A stretch of DNA of 42,147 nt from Bacteroidaceae bacterium (GTDB lineage: Bacteria > Bacteroidota > Bacteroidia > Bacteroidales > Bacteroidaceae). The notes beneath the pieces are model-generated. The model was given only the letters and a program-made list of their open reading frames with translations. It was not told the origin of the DNA and made no database searches. A program made the position numbers and the translations under genes. Shown here piece by piece: positions 15,485 through 24,448 of this stretch. The DNA is taken from NCBI GenBank assembly GCA_017645655.1, contig JAGCNZ010000109.1, forward strand, positions 1 through 42,147, in the 5' to 3' direction. The number at the start of each line of letters is the position of its first letter. Within the stretch, counting starts at the first letter, position 1.

Positions 15485-18102
15485 TTCCTGATGTATTTTT
15501 TGCCGTTAATAATGTTGATACCTCTCTGCATCTTGCTGAGACGCTGCCCCGCCAGGTTGTAGATAGCCTCGTCCTGCTGCTTGCCGACGGTCGAGATGCT
15601 GATGCCGGTGGCGTCCACGATGTGGAGCGTGACGTCCTGCGGCTGTGCGCCGTTGGCAGTCAGGCTGGCTGCGAAAGGCGGCGTCACGACCTCGTCTGTC
15701 GTCCGATGGAAGGCCGCTCCGCTCAGCACGTAGCCTCCGGAAGCCGTCATCCCCTCGAGCGTACCCGTCAGCAGGAAGTCGCCAGCGGTGAGCGAGGCAT
15801 CTGTGGGCGGAACAGCGACGGGCACGTCGTTGCCCTCCAGCTCGAATGTGCCGCCACTGTATTGGTAGAGGCCGGGCGTGTAGGCACGCAGATTGTAGCA
15901 AGGCGCAATGGCCAGAACGGAGCCCTCCGACAGTTCGGGAACGACTTCGTAGAGCTGCACGTTGTCGCTCGACAGCGCAGTGTAGGGCAGATAGACTGTT
16001 CCCCATTGGCTGGTCGCACTCGGAGCGTAGCAAGCATAGTCGGCAATGAAGGCAACGGGAGTGGCGAAGTAATTGTCCAGCGTGAGGTTTGCCAGGTGTC
16101 CGCCCTCGTTGACGTAGAAATTGTAGTTGGTATCGTCGCCTGCATTCTTCTGCCTGCCCTGCTCGCCAACATAGACGACCTTGTGCTCGGGCTGTGAGCC
16201 GATGACAGGGTAGGGGTCGGTCTGCTCGCCAGCACACAAGTTCTGGAGGAAGACGTAGCTTGCCTCGTCCAGTCCCTCGTTGAGGATGACTGTCAGGCGA
16301 CCGCTCGTCACGTCGTCCGTCGTGACAGGCGTCGTGCCGGTTGTCGACGTGCTGTTGGTGCCCGAGCCGAATGCAGCGCTGCTTGTCTCGCCGATGTAGT
16401 AGAGTTCAGATGGCAGCGTCGTCATGGCCTGCATCTGTCGGCCGATAATCTGTCCGCCGTGGGTCTCGCTGGCAGTCACCGTGCCGACATTGGCACAATG
16501 GGACATCTGGAAGACCGACGAGTTCACGTATCCCAGGATGCCTCCCGTGTTTGTCTCGCTGCCGTTCGACTTCACAGTGCCGCAGTTGATGCAGTAGGAG
16601 ATGCTGTTGTTCGTGCCGTCAGCATATCCGACGATGCCTCCCACGGTGTTCGTCCCGGCATCGTTGAGCGTTCCTGTATAGGAGCATTTGCTCACGGAGC
16701 AGCCGTTGTAGATTGCTCCGGCGATGCCGCCGATGTGTTGCGTGTCGTCGTTCGCCTTGCCCACGGTAATGTTGAGTGCCGAATGGACGTTCGTGATGGT
16801 CGAAGCGTCTGCGCTGCCCACGGTGCCATGGTTAACGTAGCCCTCCGACACGATGAGCGTACCCTGTATGCGGAAGTCTTTGATTGTGGCTCCGGAAGCC
16901 GTTCCGATGAATCCCGAATAAGACTTGCTCGTACGGATAGAAATGTTGCTGATGGTATGTCCCTGTCCGTCGAAAGTGCCCGTGAAGGGATAGCTTTCCG
17001 TTCCCATCGGCAGCCAAGTGGTCATCTCGCTCATGTCGATGTCGTTCAGCAGCATGGCTTTCGCGGCCCTATTGCGTGAGAAGCCGGCCACTCCGTTGAC
17101 GATAAACGAGAATGCTTGCAGGTCTTCCGGAGTGGAAATCTGGTAGTAGCCACCCACTATGGGAGGCGGTGTCGTGGGTAGCTCCATTCTTGGAACGCTG
17201 CTCTTATAGGCGAACTTAGTCAGCACGGGACTGTGGTCGGAGTACGCTCTCAGGTGATAAGTGGCAGTGCCGTCCGTCGAGTAATAGCACGAATTGAGCA
17301 CCGCATAGCGATTGGCAGTGAAGGCTTCCTTCGTGTAGAAGAGGTGGTCGATGCGTCTGGGCTCTCCCGACACCAGATTATAGTTCTCGGAATTGAAGCC
17401 GGGGCATGTCCCGTTGGTAATGAACTTCTGCTTCGCCTTGGCATAACTGTCGTAAAGGAAGCCGGAATTAAGAAAGAGATTGTATGCGTCGCCAGTCTGC
17501 ACGGCATTGTAATCGCCGGTGATGATGACGGGCGAACCTGTGCTGGCAAGCTCCTGAATCTTTTGCTTGATGAGGTAATACGATTGTTGTCGGTTCGTCT
17601 CGTCAAGGTCCATGTGGGTGTTGAAGTGCCAGAGGACCACACCCGTCAGCTTGTCGTAGAACTTGCCCCACGTGCAGATACGTTTGTAGGTAGTGCTTCC
17701 GCCTTTGCTCGGGAAGCCTTTCGAGGGTTTGTAAGGTGTGTCGCTCAGCCAGAAGTCGCCGTGATCCAACACCACCATGCGTTCCTTGCGATAGAAGATG
17801 GCAGAGTATTCGCCGCCTGTTGTGCCATTGTCTCGTCCCACGCCGATGGTGCCGTAGTCTGTCAGGCCGTTCTTCAAGTCCGTCATCTGTGCGTTGACTG
17901 CTTCCTGCACGCCAAGCAAGTCGGGCTGCTGGAAGTTAACGATGTTGATGAGATAAGTGCGCCTGGTGTTCCAGCCGTTGCCGGCATTGTCGTCGCTCGA
18001 ATTCTTGTATCTCACGTTGTACGTGCATACCGTGAGATCCTGTGCATGTGCTGCAGTGATGGCGAGCAGCACAAAGAGTAAGTGGAATAGTTGTCGTTTC
18101 AT
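15481..18102 (-). CDS. Secreted EEP nuclease/phosphatase-GLUG fusion protein
   Basis: The protein has 873 residues from the ATG at 18102. A start 36 bases upstream is open, but MKRQLFHLLFVLL begins the signal peptide. Residues about 20-300 are an EEP hydrolase domain with intact motifs: TYNVRYKN, GVQEA, HFNTHMD, ITGDYN, RIDHLF and YSDHSPV. The fold covers secreted DNases, sphingomyelinases and phosphodiesterases, so the substrate is undetermined. About 312-605 is a GLUG-like block (FDGQGHTI, GGIAGAIYNG, GGIVGYADG). About 640-840 is an uncharacterised beta-rich region, and the end (IYNLAGQRLSKMQRG, KKYIRK) is a sorting-signal-like tail. The gene follows rnhB by 32 bases and overlaps the next gene by four. 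GLUG repeats joined to a hydrolase suggest a surface-anchored enzyme. Confidence 0.88.
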   Translation of the reverse strand: MKRQLFHLLFVLLAITAAHAQDLTVCTYNVRYKNSSDDNAGNGWNTRRTYLINIVNFQQPDLLGVQEAVNAQMTDLKNGLTDYGTIGVGRDNGTTGGEYSAIFYRKERMVVLDHGDFWLSDTPYKPSKGFPSKGGSTTYKRICTWGKFYDKLTGVVLWHFNTHMDLDETNRQQSYYLIKQKIQELASTGSPVIITGDYNAVQTGDAYNLFLNSGFLYDSYAKAKQKFITNGTCPGFNSENYNLVSGEPRRIDHLFYTKEAFTANRYAVLNSCYYSTDGTATYHLRAYSDHSPVLTKFAYKSSVPRMELPTTPPPIVGGYYQISTPEDLQAFSFIVNGVAGFSRNRAAKAMLLNDIDMSEMTTWLPMGTESYPFTGTFDGQGHTISNISIRTSKSYSGFIGTASGATIKDFRIQGTLIVSEGYVNHGTVGSADASTITNVHSALNITVGKANDDTQHIGGIAGAIYNGCSVSKCSYTGTLNDAGTNTVGGIVGYADGTNNSISYCINCGTVKSNGSETNTGGILGYVNSSVFQMSHCANVGTVTASETHGGQIIGRQMQAMTTLPSELYYIGETSSAAFGSGTNSTSTTGTTPVTTDDVTSGRLTVILNEGLDEASYVFLQNLCAGEQTDPYPVIGSQPEHKVVYVGEQGRQKNAGDDTNYNFYVNEGGHLANLTLDNYFATPVAFIADYACYAPSATSQWGTVYLPYTALSSDNVQLYEVVPELSEGSVLAIAPCYNLRAYTPGLYQYSGGTFELEGNDVPVAVPPTDASLTAGDFLLTGTLEGMTASGGYVLSGAAFHRTTDEVVTPPFAASLTANGAQPQDVTLHIVDATGISISTVGKQQDEAIYNLAGQRLSKMQRGINIINGKKYIRK

Positions 18103-18134
18103 TTTATATAATAAAAAGTTGATTGTGCATTGTG

Positions 18135-18743
18135 TCAAGTGCTGAAGTCAAACTCCAGTTGAGGCGATCCGAGCAGGTTGAACGTCATGCGGTGGTAGGG
18201 TGAAGTGCCGTGCTCGCGTATTGCCTGACGATGCGCAGGTGCCGGATAGCCCTTGTTCGAGTCCCAATGATAGGCAGGGAACTCAGTGTGGATTTCCTTC
18301 ATGAAGTCGTCCCTGTATGTCTTTGCCAGGATGCTCGCGGCGGCGATGCTCATGTACTTGCCGTCTCCCTTGACGATTGTGGTGTAGGGCAGGTCGCCGT
18401 ATGGCTTGAAGCGGTTGCCGTCGACGATAATCTCTTCGGGCCGCACCCGGAGTCCGTCCAGGGCGCGATGCATGGCGAGGATGCTGGCACGCAGGATGTT
18501 GATGCGATCTATCTCCTCATTGCTCACGCTGGCCACTGCCCAGGCCACTGCCTCGCGCTCAATGACCTCTCGCAGCGCATAGCGTCTTTTCTCGCTGAGT
18601 TGCTTGGAGTCGTTGAGGAGTTCGCTCTCGAAGTCAGGCGGCAAGATGACGGCAGCCGCGTAGACAGGGCCTGCCAGACAGCCTCTTCCTGCTTCGTCGC
18701 AACCCGCCTCGATGACGTCTCTATGGTAGTATGGCTTGAGCAT
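18135..18743 (-). CDS. rnhB: Ribonuclease HII
   Basis: The protein cleaves the RNA strand of RNA-DNA hybrids and removes misincorporated ribonucleotides in the cytoplasm. The 202-residue length is normal. The family signature [19 protein letters not shown] (13-31) carries the first catalytic Asp-Glu pair, and IIVDGNRF and [16 protein letters not shown] supply the other conserved acidic region. It lies six bases downstream of a glycosyltransferase gene and just upstream of the EEP-GLUG gene, so it is embedded in a run of envelope and secreted-protein genes to which it has no obvious functional link. Confidence 0.97.
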   Translation of the reverse strand: MLKPYYHRDVIEAGCDEAGRGCLAGPVYAAAVILPPDFESELLNDSKQLSEKRRYALREVIEREAVAWAVASVSNEEIDRINILRASILAMHRALDGLRVRPEEIIVDGNRFKPYGDLPYTTIVKGDGKYMSIAAASILAKTYRDDFMKEIHTEFPAYHWDSNKGYPAPAHRQAIREHGTSPYHRMTFNLLGSPQLEFDFST

Positions 18744-18749
18744 GTTGCC

Positions 18750-19529
18750 TTATTTTTTGATGACGGCACGGATGATGAACCAAAAGTGCTTGAAGAGCGT
18801 TGTCAGCCAGCCGTAGTAGTGGACCATGATGCGGAATCGCTCCTTCAGTGATGCCTGGTGGTTTTGTGTCGTCATGCCTTCGTTGAGGTAGTCCGTGAGC
18901 ACCAGATGCGTGTTGACTATCCTTATGCGTCGGCGTGTGGCACGTCGGATGATGCGAATGCACCAGTCGAAGTCGGCCGAGAATAGGTAGTCGAGATTGT
19001 AGAGTTCCTGTTTCGCGATGTCTGTGCGGACGTAGAACGACTGGTGACAAACCAGCATGCCATTGCTGAAACTGTCAGTCGTGAGCACCTCCGGCGGCGT
19101 GAGTCTGCGGCGACGCAGGAAGTTACCTTCGTCGTCGACAATGTGTGTGTCTCCGTACAGGATTGCCGGATGCCGATGGCTTCCCTTGACCCATCCGGCT
19201 TGCTGAGCAAGGGCAGAGATGGTGTCGGTGCTGTGCAAACAGTCACCAGCATTGAGGAAGACGATGTAGTCGCCTGTCGCGGCAAGTATCGCCTTGTTCA
19301 TCGCATCGTAGAGCCCGCTGTCGGGTTCGCAGACGAGGCGTATGTTGTGGCGTGCCTGATTCTCCTCCACATAGCGTTGCACCAGGGAGAGCGTGTGATC
19401 CTTGGAGCAGCCGTCGATGATTAGATGCTCGATGCGGTCATAATCTTGCGAGGCTACACTCTTCAAGGTCCGTCCCAGAGTTGCTTCTGCATTGTAGGTG
19501 ACGGTCGCTATGGTAAAGAGAGGTTTCAT
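18750..19529 (-). CDS. Glycosyltransferase family 2
   Basis: This 259-residue inverting glycosyltransferase has a GT-A fold. It begins FTIATVTYNAEATLGRTLKSV, split here as TIATVTYNAEATL and TLKSV, the usual GT2 nucleotide-binding start. IIDGCSKDHT (about 38-47), EPDSGLYDAMNKAI and the metal-site region FLNAGD follow. It resembles WcaA-type enzymes that add a sugar to a lipid-linked oligosaccharide or O-antigen. There is no signal peptide, and the hydrophobic C-terminus (LTTLFKHFWFIIRAVI) could associate with the inner membrane. It sits between the GT4 gene (39-base gap) and rnhB (6-base gap). The donor and acceptor sugars cannot be told from sequence. Confidence 0.93.
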   Translation of the reverse strand: MKPLFTIATVTYNAEATLGRTLKSVASQDYDRIEHLIIDGCSKDHTLSLVQRYVEENQARHNIRLVCEPDSGLYDAMNKAILAATGDYIVFLNAGDCLHSTDTISALAQQAGWVKGSHRHPAILYGDTHIVDDEGNFLRRRRLTPPEVLTTDSFSNGMLVCHQSFYVRTDIAKQELYNLDYLFSADFDWCIRIIRRATRRRIRIVNTHLVLTDYLNEGMTTQNHQASLKERFRIMVHYYGWLTTLFKHFWFIIRAVIKK

Positions 19530-19568
19530 GTTTTCGGTAGAGTGGTCAGAAAACTCTGAATGCTCTGT

Positions 19569-20750
19569 TTATTCTGATTGAGTATATAATCTAATGTATT
19601 TCTGTGCGACGCGAGTCTCTCCATAAGCATCGGCAGCCTTGTGGCGCGCGGCTTCTCGCAGGTCGTGGGCAAGGACGAAGCGTATGCCCTCTGCCAGGTC
19701 GGCTGCATCTCGGTAGCGAGCCACGTAGCCGTTGCTCATGTGGTCGATCATCTCGGGAATGCCCCCGACGTCGAAACCCACGCATGGTGTGCCGCAACTC
19801 ATCGCCTCGGCAATCGTGTTGGGCAGGTTGTCCTGCAGGCTTGGCGTGACGAACACGTCGGCGGCGCTGTAGAGTTTGGGCATCGTCTCTTCGCTGACCG
19901 ACCCGAATCGGTAGGCTTTTATGCCGTCGGGCAATGGTATCTGTTCCGAATCTTTGCCCACGATGATGAGTTGCAGGTCGTCTTGATGAAGGTTTTGCAA
20001 CGCTTCGACGAGGAACGTGATGCCTTTGCGCTCATCGGTCACCTTTTGACTGCAGAAGAGTAGGAGTCGTTTGTCCTTCGGAAGGGCAAGTGCTCGACGG
20101 GCCTGCAGCATGTCGATGGGATGGAAGAGGGCAGCCGGGATGCAGTTGTTCACGTGCTCCACGCGTTCTTCAGGCAGCGCCTTTCGTGCTTCCTCGGCAA
20201 TCCAGTTGCTGCATCCGACGAGTGTTGGATGCCAACGTTGGTACATCGCGCGCTTTTTTGCATACAGTTTATAAGGTATAGAACCGCAGAGAAGCGGGCA
20301 CTTGCGGCACTCCTTTTCTGCGCATTCGCCTCGGTAATGACACACACCCAGGTAGGCCCATTCGTCGTGCAAGGTCATGACGACGCGTTTCCCGCTATGC
20401 ATTATTTTGCCCATTTCATCGAGAGAAAGCATTCCTTGATTGACCCAGTGAAGGTGCACGACGTCTGCCTCTTTGAACTCTTTAGTGCCTGTTATGCTGA
20501 TGCCTACGTTGGCGATGTCTGCCTGCCAGAGTCGTGAGCGGCGGAACCCGCAGAGGGGCAGGATGGCGAGGCGTTCCAAAAGTTTCGGCAACTTGTTCCC
20601 CACCTTGACGACCGTTACGGCGTCGGATTGTTTGTCGCGTACCATGAGTTTTGCTTTCACACCGTTTGCGACCAAGGCCTCCATGAGTCGTCGGGCAGCG
20701 ATGGCACCCCCGCCGCTTCGTTCGCTTGTGCTTATGAGCAAGACATTCAT
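19569..20750 (-). CDS. Glycosyltransferase family 4
   Basis: This is a retaining GT-B glycosyltransferase of 393 residues. A longer open frame exists, but I chose the ATG at 20750 because MNVLLISTSERSGGGAIAAR is the canonical GT4 N-terminus and its ATG overlaps the upstream stop (ATGA). Conserved points are the Gly-rich loop SGGGAIAARRL, VHLHWVN, a four-Cys insert (CHYRGECAEKECRKCPLLC, residues about 145-163), GCSNWIAEEA, and the C-terminal donor site TPSLQDNLPNTIAEAMSCG with EAMSCGTPCVGFDVGG. The Cys insert is common in this GT4 subgroup of Bacteroidetes. It probably acts with the two flanking transferases on an exported polysaccharide or glycoprotein glycan. Confidence 0.94.
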   Translation of the reverse strand: MNVLLISTSERSGGGAIAARRLMEALVANGVKAKLMVRDKQSDAVTVVKVGNKLPKLLERLAILPLCGFRRSRLWQADIANVGISITGTKEFKEADVVHLHWVNQGMLSLDEMGKIMHSGKRVVMTLHDEWAYLGVCHYRGECAEKECRKCPLLCGSIPYKLYAKKRAMYQRWHPTLVGCSNWIAEEARKALPEERVEHVNNCIPAALFHPIDMLQARRALALPKDKRLLLFCSQKVTDERKGITFLVEALQNLHQDDLQLIIVGKDSEQIPLPDGIKAYRFGSVSEETMPKLYSAADVFVTPSLQDNLPNTIAEAMSCGTPCVGFDVGGIPEMIDHMSNGYVARYRDAADLAEGIRFVLAHDLREAARHKAADAYGETRVAQKYIRLYTQSE

Positions 20751-21778
20751 CGGTACGCCTCCTTTCCCAACCATTTGCGGATGCGGTTGCCTATGGATTT
20801 GATGATGAATTTGAAGTTTCCATATCGCAGGTTTAAGGCAAGTTCTTCGATGGAACGGGCAATTTTTGTCATCGGGCACATCCATCCCATGATGCGATAT
20901 GCGCGGTGACGGTAGGCCACATGCTCTATGACGTAGGGGGGATGCACGAGCGAGAGCCCCTCCTCATTCTGGGGAAGTTCGTAGCGTTGCATGGTGAAGA
21001 TGCGTCGGTATCCGTGCGGCATGGTCTTGAGCGAGCCGCCAAAGTGTGTGCTGTCGGCAGTGGCACCCAGGTTGTTGACCATGTTTCGGGTGGGCACGAT
21101 GGCCATTCCGCCAGAAAGAAGCATGTGCGACCAGAAGATTGTTTCGTAGAAAGCTTTGCCCTGTTCGCGGTGTTTGCGGCACATCGGCATGAAGTCGTCG
21201 CGGTAGCCTCGCTCGCGTATCAGTTCTTCGAGTTGTCGCACGGCGACTGGGTTGTCGAGCCAAGTGTAGTGTTCATCCCATTGATCGACGACGCGTCGCC
21301 ACGATGCCCAGCCCCATATGCTGAAGTTCGTCGAGAAGAAATAGTCGCCTTGTGTGTCGTCGGTCCGTTCCTCGACGTTAAATCCGCTTACCATAGTAAT
21401 GCGCTCATCGTGTTCGTAGCGGTCGAGCATCTCCTTGCAGAACGAGAAGAATGTCACGCTGGGGACATCGTCGTCCTCGAGCACGACACACTTCTCGACG
21501 CGGCTGAAGGCCCATTTCTGCGAGATGAATTCCGATGGGTCGCAGCCGTAGTTCTTCTCCTGGAAGAGCGTTTCGACCTCGCACTCCCAGTCTACTTGTG
21601 CGACGACCTCGCGGCAAGCCATTATTCCGGGCAGGTCGGCCTCGCTTCTGGGGCCGTCCTGATAGAGGAACAGCCGTGAGGGGCGGGCCTTCTTGACTTG
21701 CTCGAAGACCTGACCGAGTTGCTGAGGTCTGTTGAAGAACAGTATCAGCACTGGAATATCGACAAGATATGGTTTCAC
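20747..21778 (-). CDS. GT-A glycosyltransferase, HlpA-like, start uncertain
   Basis: This is a glycosyltransferase of the GNT-I/GT2-like type, often named hemolytic protein HlpA-like in Bacteroidetes. From the GTG at 21778 it has 343 residues and begins VKPYLVDIPVLILFFNRP, which matches the usual start of the family. Further landmarks are LFLYQDGPR, the metal-binding VVLEDDDVPS, FSIWGWASWRR and GGMAIVPTRNMVNN. The frame stays open to 21892, with an ATG at 21802, but a -7-like box (21783-21791) and a tandem repeat lie within that extension, so the longer starts are doubtful. Its stop overlaps the ATG of the GT4 gene by four bases. It is first in the minus-strand glycosyltransferase run. Confidence 0.85.
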   Translation of the reverse strand: MKPYLVDIPVLILFFNRPQQLGQVFEQVKKARPSRLFLYQDGPRSEADLPGIMACREVVAQVDWECEVETLFQEKNYGCDPSEFISQKWAFSRVEKCVVLEDDDVPSVTFFSFCKEMLDRYEHDERITMVSGFNVEERTDDTQGDYFFSTNFSIWGWASWRRVVDQWDEHYTWLDNPVAVRQLEELIRERGYRDDFMPMCRKHREQGKAFYETIFWSHMLLSGGMAIVPTRNMVNNLGATADSTHFGGSLKTMPHGYRRIFTMQRYELPQNEEGLSLVHPPYVIEHVAYRHRAYRIMGWMCPMTKIARSIEELALNLRYGNFKFIIKSIGNRIRKWLGKEAYR

Positions 21779-21782
21779 GCCT

Positions 21783-21791
21783 GCAAAGTTA
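21783..21791 (-). promoter_or_regulatory. Possible -7 box for the glycosyltransferase run
   Basis: The minus strand reads TAACTTTGC. If used, transcription would begin at or within a few bases of the GTG at 21778, giving a leaderless or nearly leaderless mRNA. The -33 region is weak, so this is tentative. Confidence 0.4.
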
Positions 21792-21871
21792 CGAATTCGC
21801 ATGCAAACTGCCAAGAAAAATGTCGCTTTTTCGTTGGAAAGTGAGTCCGACTGGCTCAAACCAGGGCCGTG

Positions 21872-21925
21872 CAACGTTGCGCAAACCTTCACGGCACGTT
21901 ACGTTTGCCTTCACGGCACGCTGCA
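21872..21925. repeat. 22-base tandem repeat, about 2.5 copies
   Basis: The 13-base word CCTTCACGGCACG occurs at 21886-21898 and 21908-21920, a step of 22. Related sequence flanks both copies (GCAACGTTGCG before, GCACGCTGC after). It is in the 299-base divergent gap 21779-22077, which otherwise holds promoters for the genes on either side and no further gene. Confidence 0.6.
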
Positions 21926-22048
21926 TTCATTAAATGTGCTTTCTGATTTTGCGAATGCGGGCTCCGAAGTCGGGCGGCCTGATTGGGGAAAATGGATGAC
22001 ATTATATATTTTATATGGCGAAATCATTTTTCGTATTGAAAAATTTCG

Positions 22049-22057
22049 TATATTTGC
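22049..22057 (+). promoter_or_regulatory. Putative -7 box for the FAS1 lipoprotein gene
   Basis: TATATTTGC matches the TAnnTTTG consensus 21 bases before the ATG at 22078, leaving a short leader. Confidence 0.6.
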
Positions 22058-22077
22058 AAAGCTAAACTAACACTTTT

Positions 22078-24270
22078 ATGAAAAACCATCACATCAAAAG
22101 ACTCTTTTCTGCGATATTCATGCTGGTTCTTCTGGCTGCCTGCACAGAAAACATAGACACTTCTGCCAGGTATGTTTTCCAGACCAAAACCATCACCGAG
22201 TACCTTGAGGAAAAGGACTATTACAGCGAATACGTCCGCTTGCTGGGAGAGATGAAACTCAGCAATTACTCCGAGACTACGCTGAAGCAGCTGCTGTCTG
22301 CCCGTGGGCACTACACCGTGTTTGCTCCCACGAACGATGCCATTCAGCTTTATCTCGACTCGCTTTTCCGAAAGGGCATCATCTCGGAAGCCTCCTGGGA
22401 AGGTTTCAAGGAGCAGAGCACGCTGGATAGCATACGCAGGGTCATCGTCTTCAACAGTATTCTGGACAGCGGCGACCAGCCGGCCTACGATATTTCCGAC
22501 TTCCCGGAAAACGAGCACGAGTTTTCTTTGGCCAACATGAACAACCGTAAACTCCGCATCTTTTATGGACAGCTCGACCTCGACAGCATCAGCATCGATG
22601 GCGTGGCGACCATTTCCAAGAAGAATCGCGGCATTGTGCTCTCTAACGGATATGTTCACCAGGTTGAGGGCGTCGTGGCTCCAAGCGATGCGCGACTGGG
22701 CGACTTCATGCGTATGTGGGCAAAGCAGACGACCAGCGGCTACACGGTTATGTCGAAGCTCTTGCTTGCGTGCGGCATGGAGGATACGCTCAACGCATAT
22801 CGCGATGAGCAATGGGAGTTCCTGTATCAGACAAGTCAGGTCAAGGACTTGCCCAACCACACGTCCGTCGGACAGAAAGGCACCATTCCTCGTCACCGTT
22901 ACTACGGCTTCACGCTATTCGCCGAGACCGACCGTTTCTGGGAGGAGACGCTGGGCAAGTCGGTGGAGGAGATTACCGTGGACGACGTCTGCAACTACCT
23001 GCGCGAGTCGGGGCTTTTCGACTACATCCCCGGCACGCTGTATGACGAGGACTATGAGAACCAGATGAATGTCCTCAACCAGTTCGTCACGTACCATCTC
23101 CTGCCACAGCGCATCGGCAGGGAGAAGCTGGTGATTCACTACAATGAGCTCGGCTACAACTACACTTCGTCCAAGGGTCCCAGCATTCCCATCATGGACT
23201 ATTACCAGACTATGGGTTTGCCGCGACTCATCAAGACGTATGAGAGTGCCGAGTCACACGGCATATACCTCAATCGCTTCCCCAGGCTGAGGAATGGTCG
23301 CGGGCAGTACGGACCGGCAAAACTCAACATCAACGACTATCATGAGAGCGGTGAGTTCCCGCGACTGAAAGGGTCGTGCACGACGCCAAACGAGACGGAG
23401 GGCATACGCGTGCTGACCAGCAGCGAGGCTGGTACCGACCCTACCAGCGTCGCCAATGCTGTCGTCTATCCTTTGGAGCAACTTCTCGTGTGCACGGAGA
23501 ACGTCAGCAATCAGATGGGTAGCGAGCGTATCCGCATCGACGCGGGCTGCATGCTGCCGGAACTTATGAATAATGACATTCGTGCTCAGCGTGCCTACTA
23601 TCCTTACGGGGCGACCAATGTCAGGGCCATTCCCACGAACTATCCGTACCTGGACGGTGTCCAGATTCGCGAGGGAACGCAGTTCTACTACTTGCAAGGC
23701 TATATGGTCAACTATCACAACCTGCAGGCGGACGAGTACAACATCATTGGCCGTTACGATTTTACCATGAGACTCCCGCCGGTGCCGCGTGCCGGACAGT
23801 ATGAGATACGCTTTGGCGTTGCCACGGGTTCCCGCGTTCGTTCGATGGCTCAGGTGTATTTCGGCACCAGTCCTGACCGCATGCCGGCTGCCGGCATCCC
23901 TATGGACTTGCGTGTCGGAGGTAAGGAGAAGAGGATGGAAGACATTACGATGCCCTCGGATGTGGGTTGGGAAGAGGACACCGACGATGATGAATACAAC
24001 GACCGTGTCACGAAGGCCATGCGTGCGAAGGGCTTCATGAAGGCTCCCAACTCGTGGACGAACGGCACGGGAGGCAGTACGCCTGTGCGCACTTTCCACT
24101 ACATGACGCGCCGCATCCTGCTCAGCACCTACCTGCAACCCTACCAGAACTACTACATCCGGTTCCAGTCGGTGCTCGACGCGGAAGCCAAGGAGTTCTA
24201 TATGGACTACTTTGAGTTCGTTCCCAAGGAGGTCTATGACAATCCCGAGGAACCCGAAGACATCTGGTAG
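22078..24270 (+). CDS. Fasciclin-domain lipoprotein
   Basis: This 730-residue surface lipoprotein has a signal peptide ending in a lipobox, LLAAC, with lipidated Cys at about residue 22. The first FAS1 domain (about 38-205) shows YTVFAPTNDAIQLYL and later NGYVHQVEGVV. A second, more divergent FAS1-like domain (about 220-370) shows FTLFAETDRFW and VTYHLLPQRIG. The remaining 350 residues are beta-rich (YDFTMRLPPVPRAGQYEIRFG), like the C-terminal extension of Bacteroidetes FAS1 proteins encoded in polysaccharide-utilisation loci beside SusC/SusD. No susC or susD is present here, so this copy stands alone with its own promoter. FAS1 domains mediate adhesion or glycan binding, but the ligand is unknown. 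Confidence 0.9.
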   Translation: MKNHHIKRLFSAIFMLVLLAACTENIDTSARYVFQTKTITEYLEEKDYYSEYVRLLGEMKLSNYSETTLKQLLSARGHYTVFAPTNDAIQLYLDSLFRKGIISEASWEGFKEQSTLDSIRRVIVFNSILDSGDQPAYDISDFPENEHEFSLANMNNRKLRIFYGQLDLDSISIDGVATISKKNRGIVLSNGYVHQVEGVVAPSDARLGDFMRMWAKQTTSGYTVMSKLLLACGMEDTLNAYRDEQWEFLYQTSQVKDLPNHTSVGQKGTIPRHRYYGFTLFAETDRFWEETLGKSVEEITVDDVCNYLRESGLFDYIPGTLYDEDYENQMNVLNQFVTYHLLPQRIGREKLVIHYNELGYNYTSSKGPSIPIMDYYQTMGLPRLIKTYESAESHGIYLNRFPRLRNGRGQYGPAKLNINDYHESGEFPRLKGSCTTPNETEGIRVLTSSEAGTDPTSVANAVVYPLEQLLVCTENVSNQMGSERIRIDAGCMLPELMNNDIRAQRAYYPYGATNVRAIPTNYPYLDGVQIREGTQFYYLQGYMVNYHNLQADEYNIIGRYDFTMRLPPVPRAGQYEIRFGVATGSRVRSMAQVYFGTSPDRMPAAGIPMDLRVGGKEKRMEDITMPSDVGWEEDTDDDEYNDRVTKAMRAKGFMKAPNSWTNGTGGSTPVRTFHYMTRRILLSTYLQPYQNYYIRFQSVLDAEAKEFYMDYFEFVPKEVYDNPEEPEDIW

Positions 24271-24316
24271 GACAGGTTGTTGATTCTTAGGTGGCTCGCT
24301 GTGTCGTCAATTTTGG

Positions 24317-24409
24317 CACGCGATGATTGCAAACGTCACACGTGATAAATTCATTTTACCCACGTGATATTTGAAATATTACACGTAATATTTTCATTTT
24401 ACCCACGTG
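24317..24409. repeat. CACGTG periodic array, copy C
   Basis: Cores start at 24317 (CACGCG), 24339, 24361, 24382 (CACGTA) and 24404, with steps of 22, 22, 21 and 22. It has the same polarity as copy A and fills the gap between the convergent FAS1 and membrane-protein genes. Confidence 0.9.
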
Positions 24410-24448
24410 ATGTTTTCCGACGTCGCGTACTTCGTCTTTTCTCTCCCC

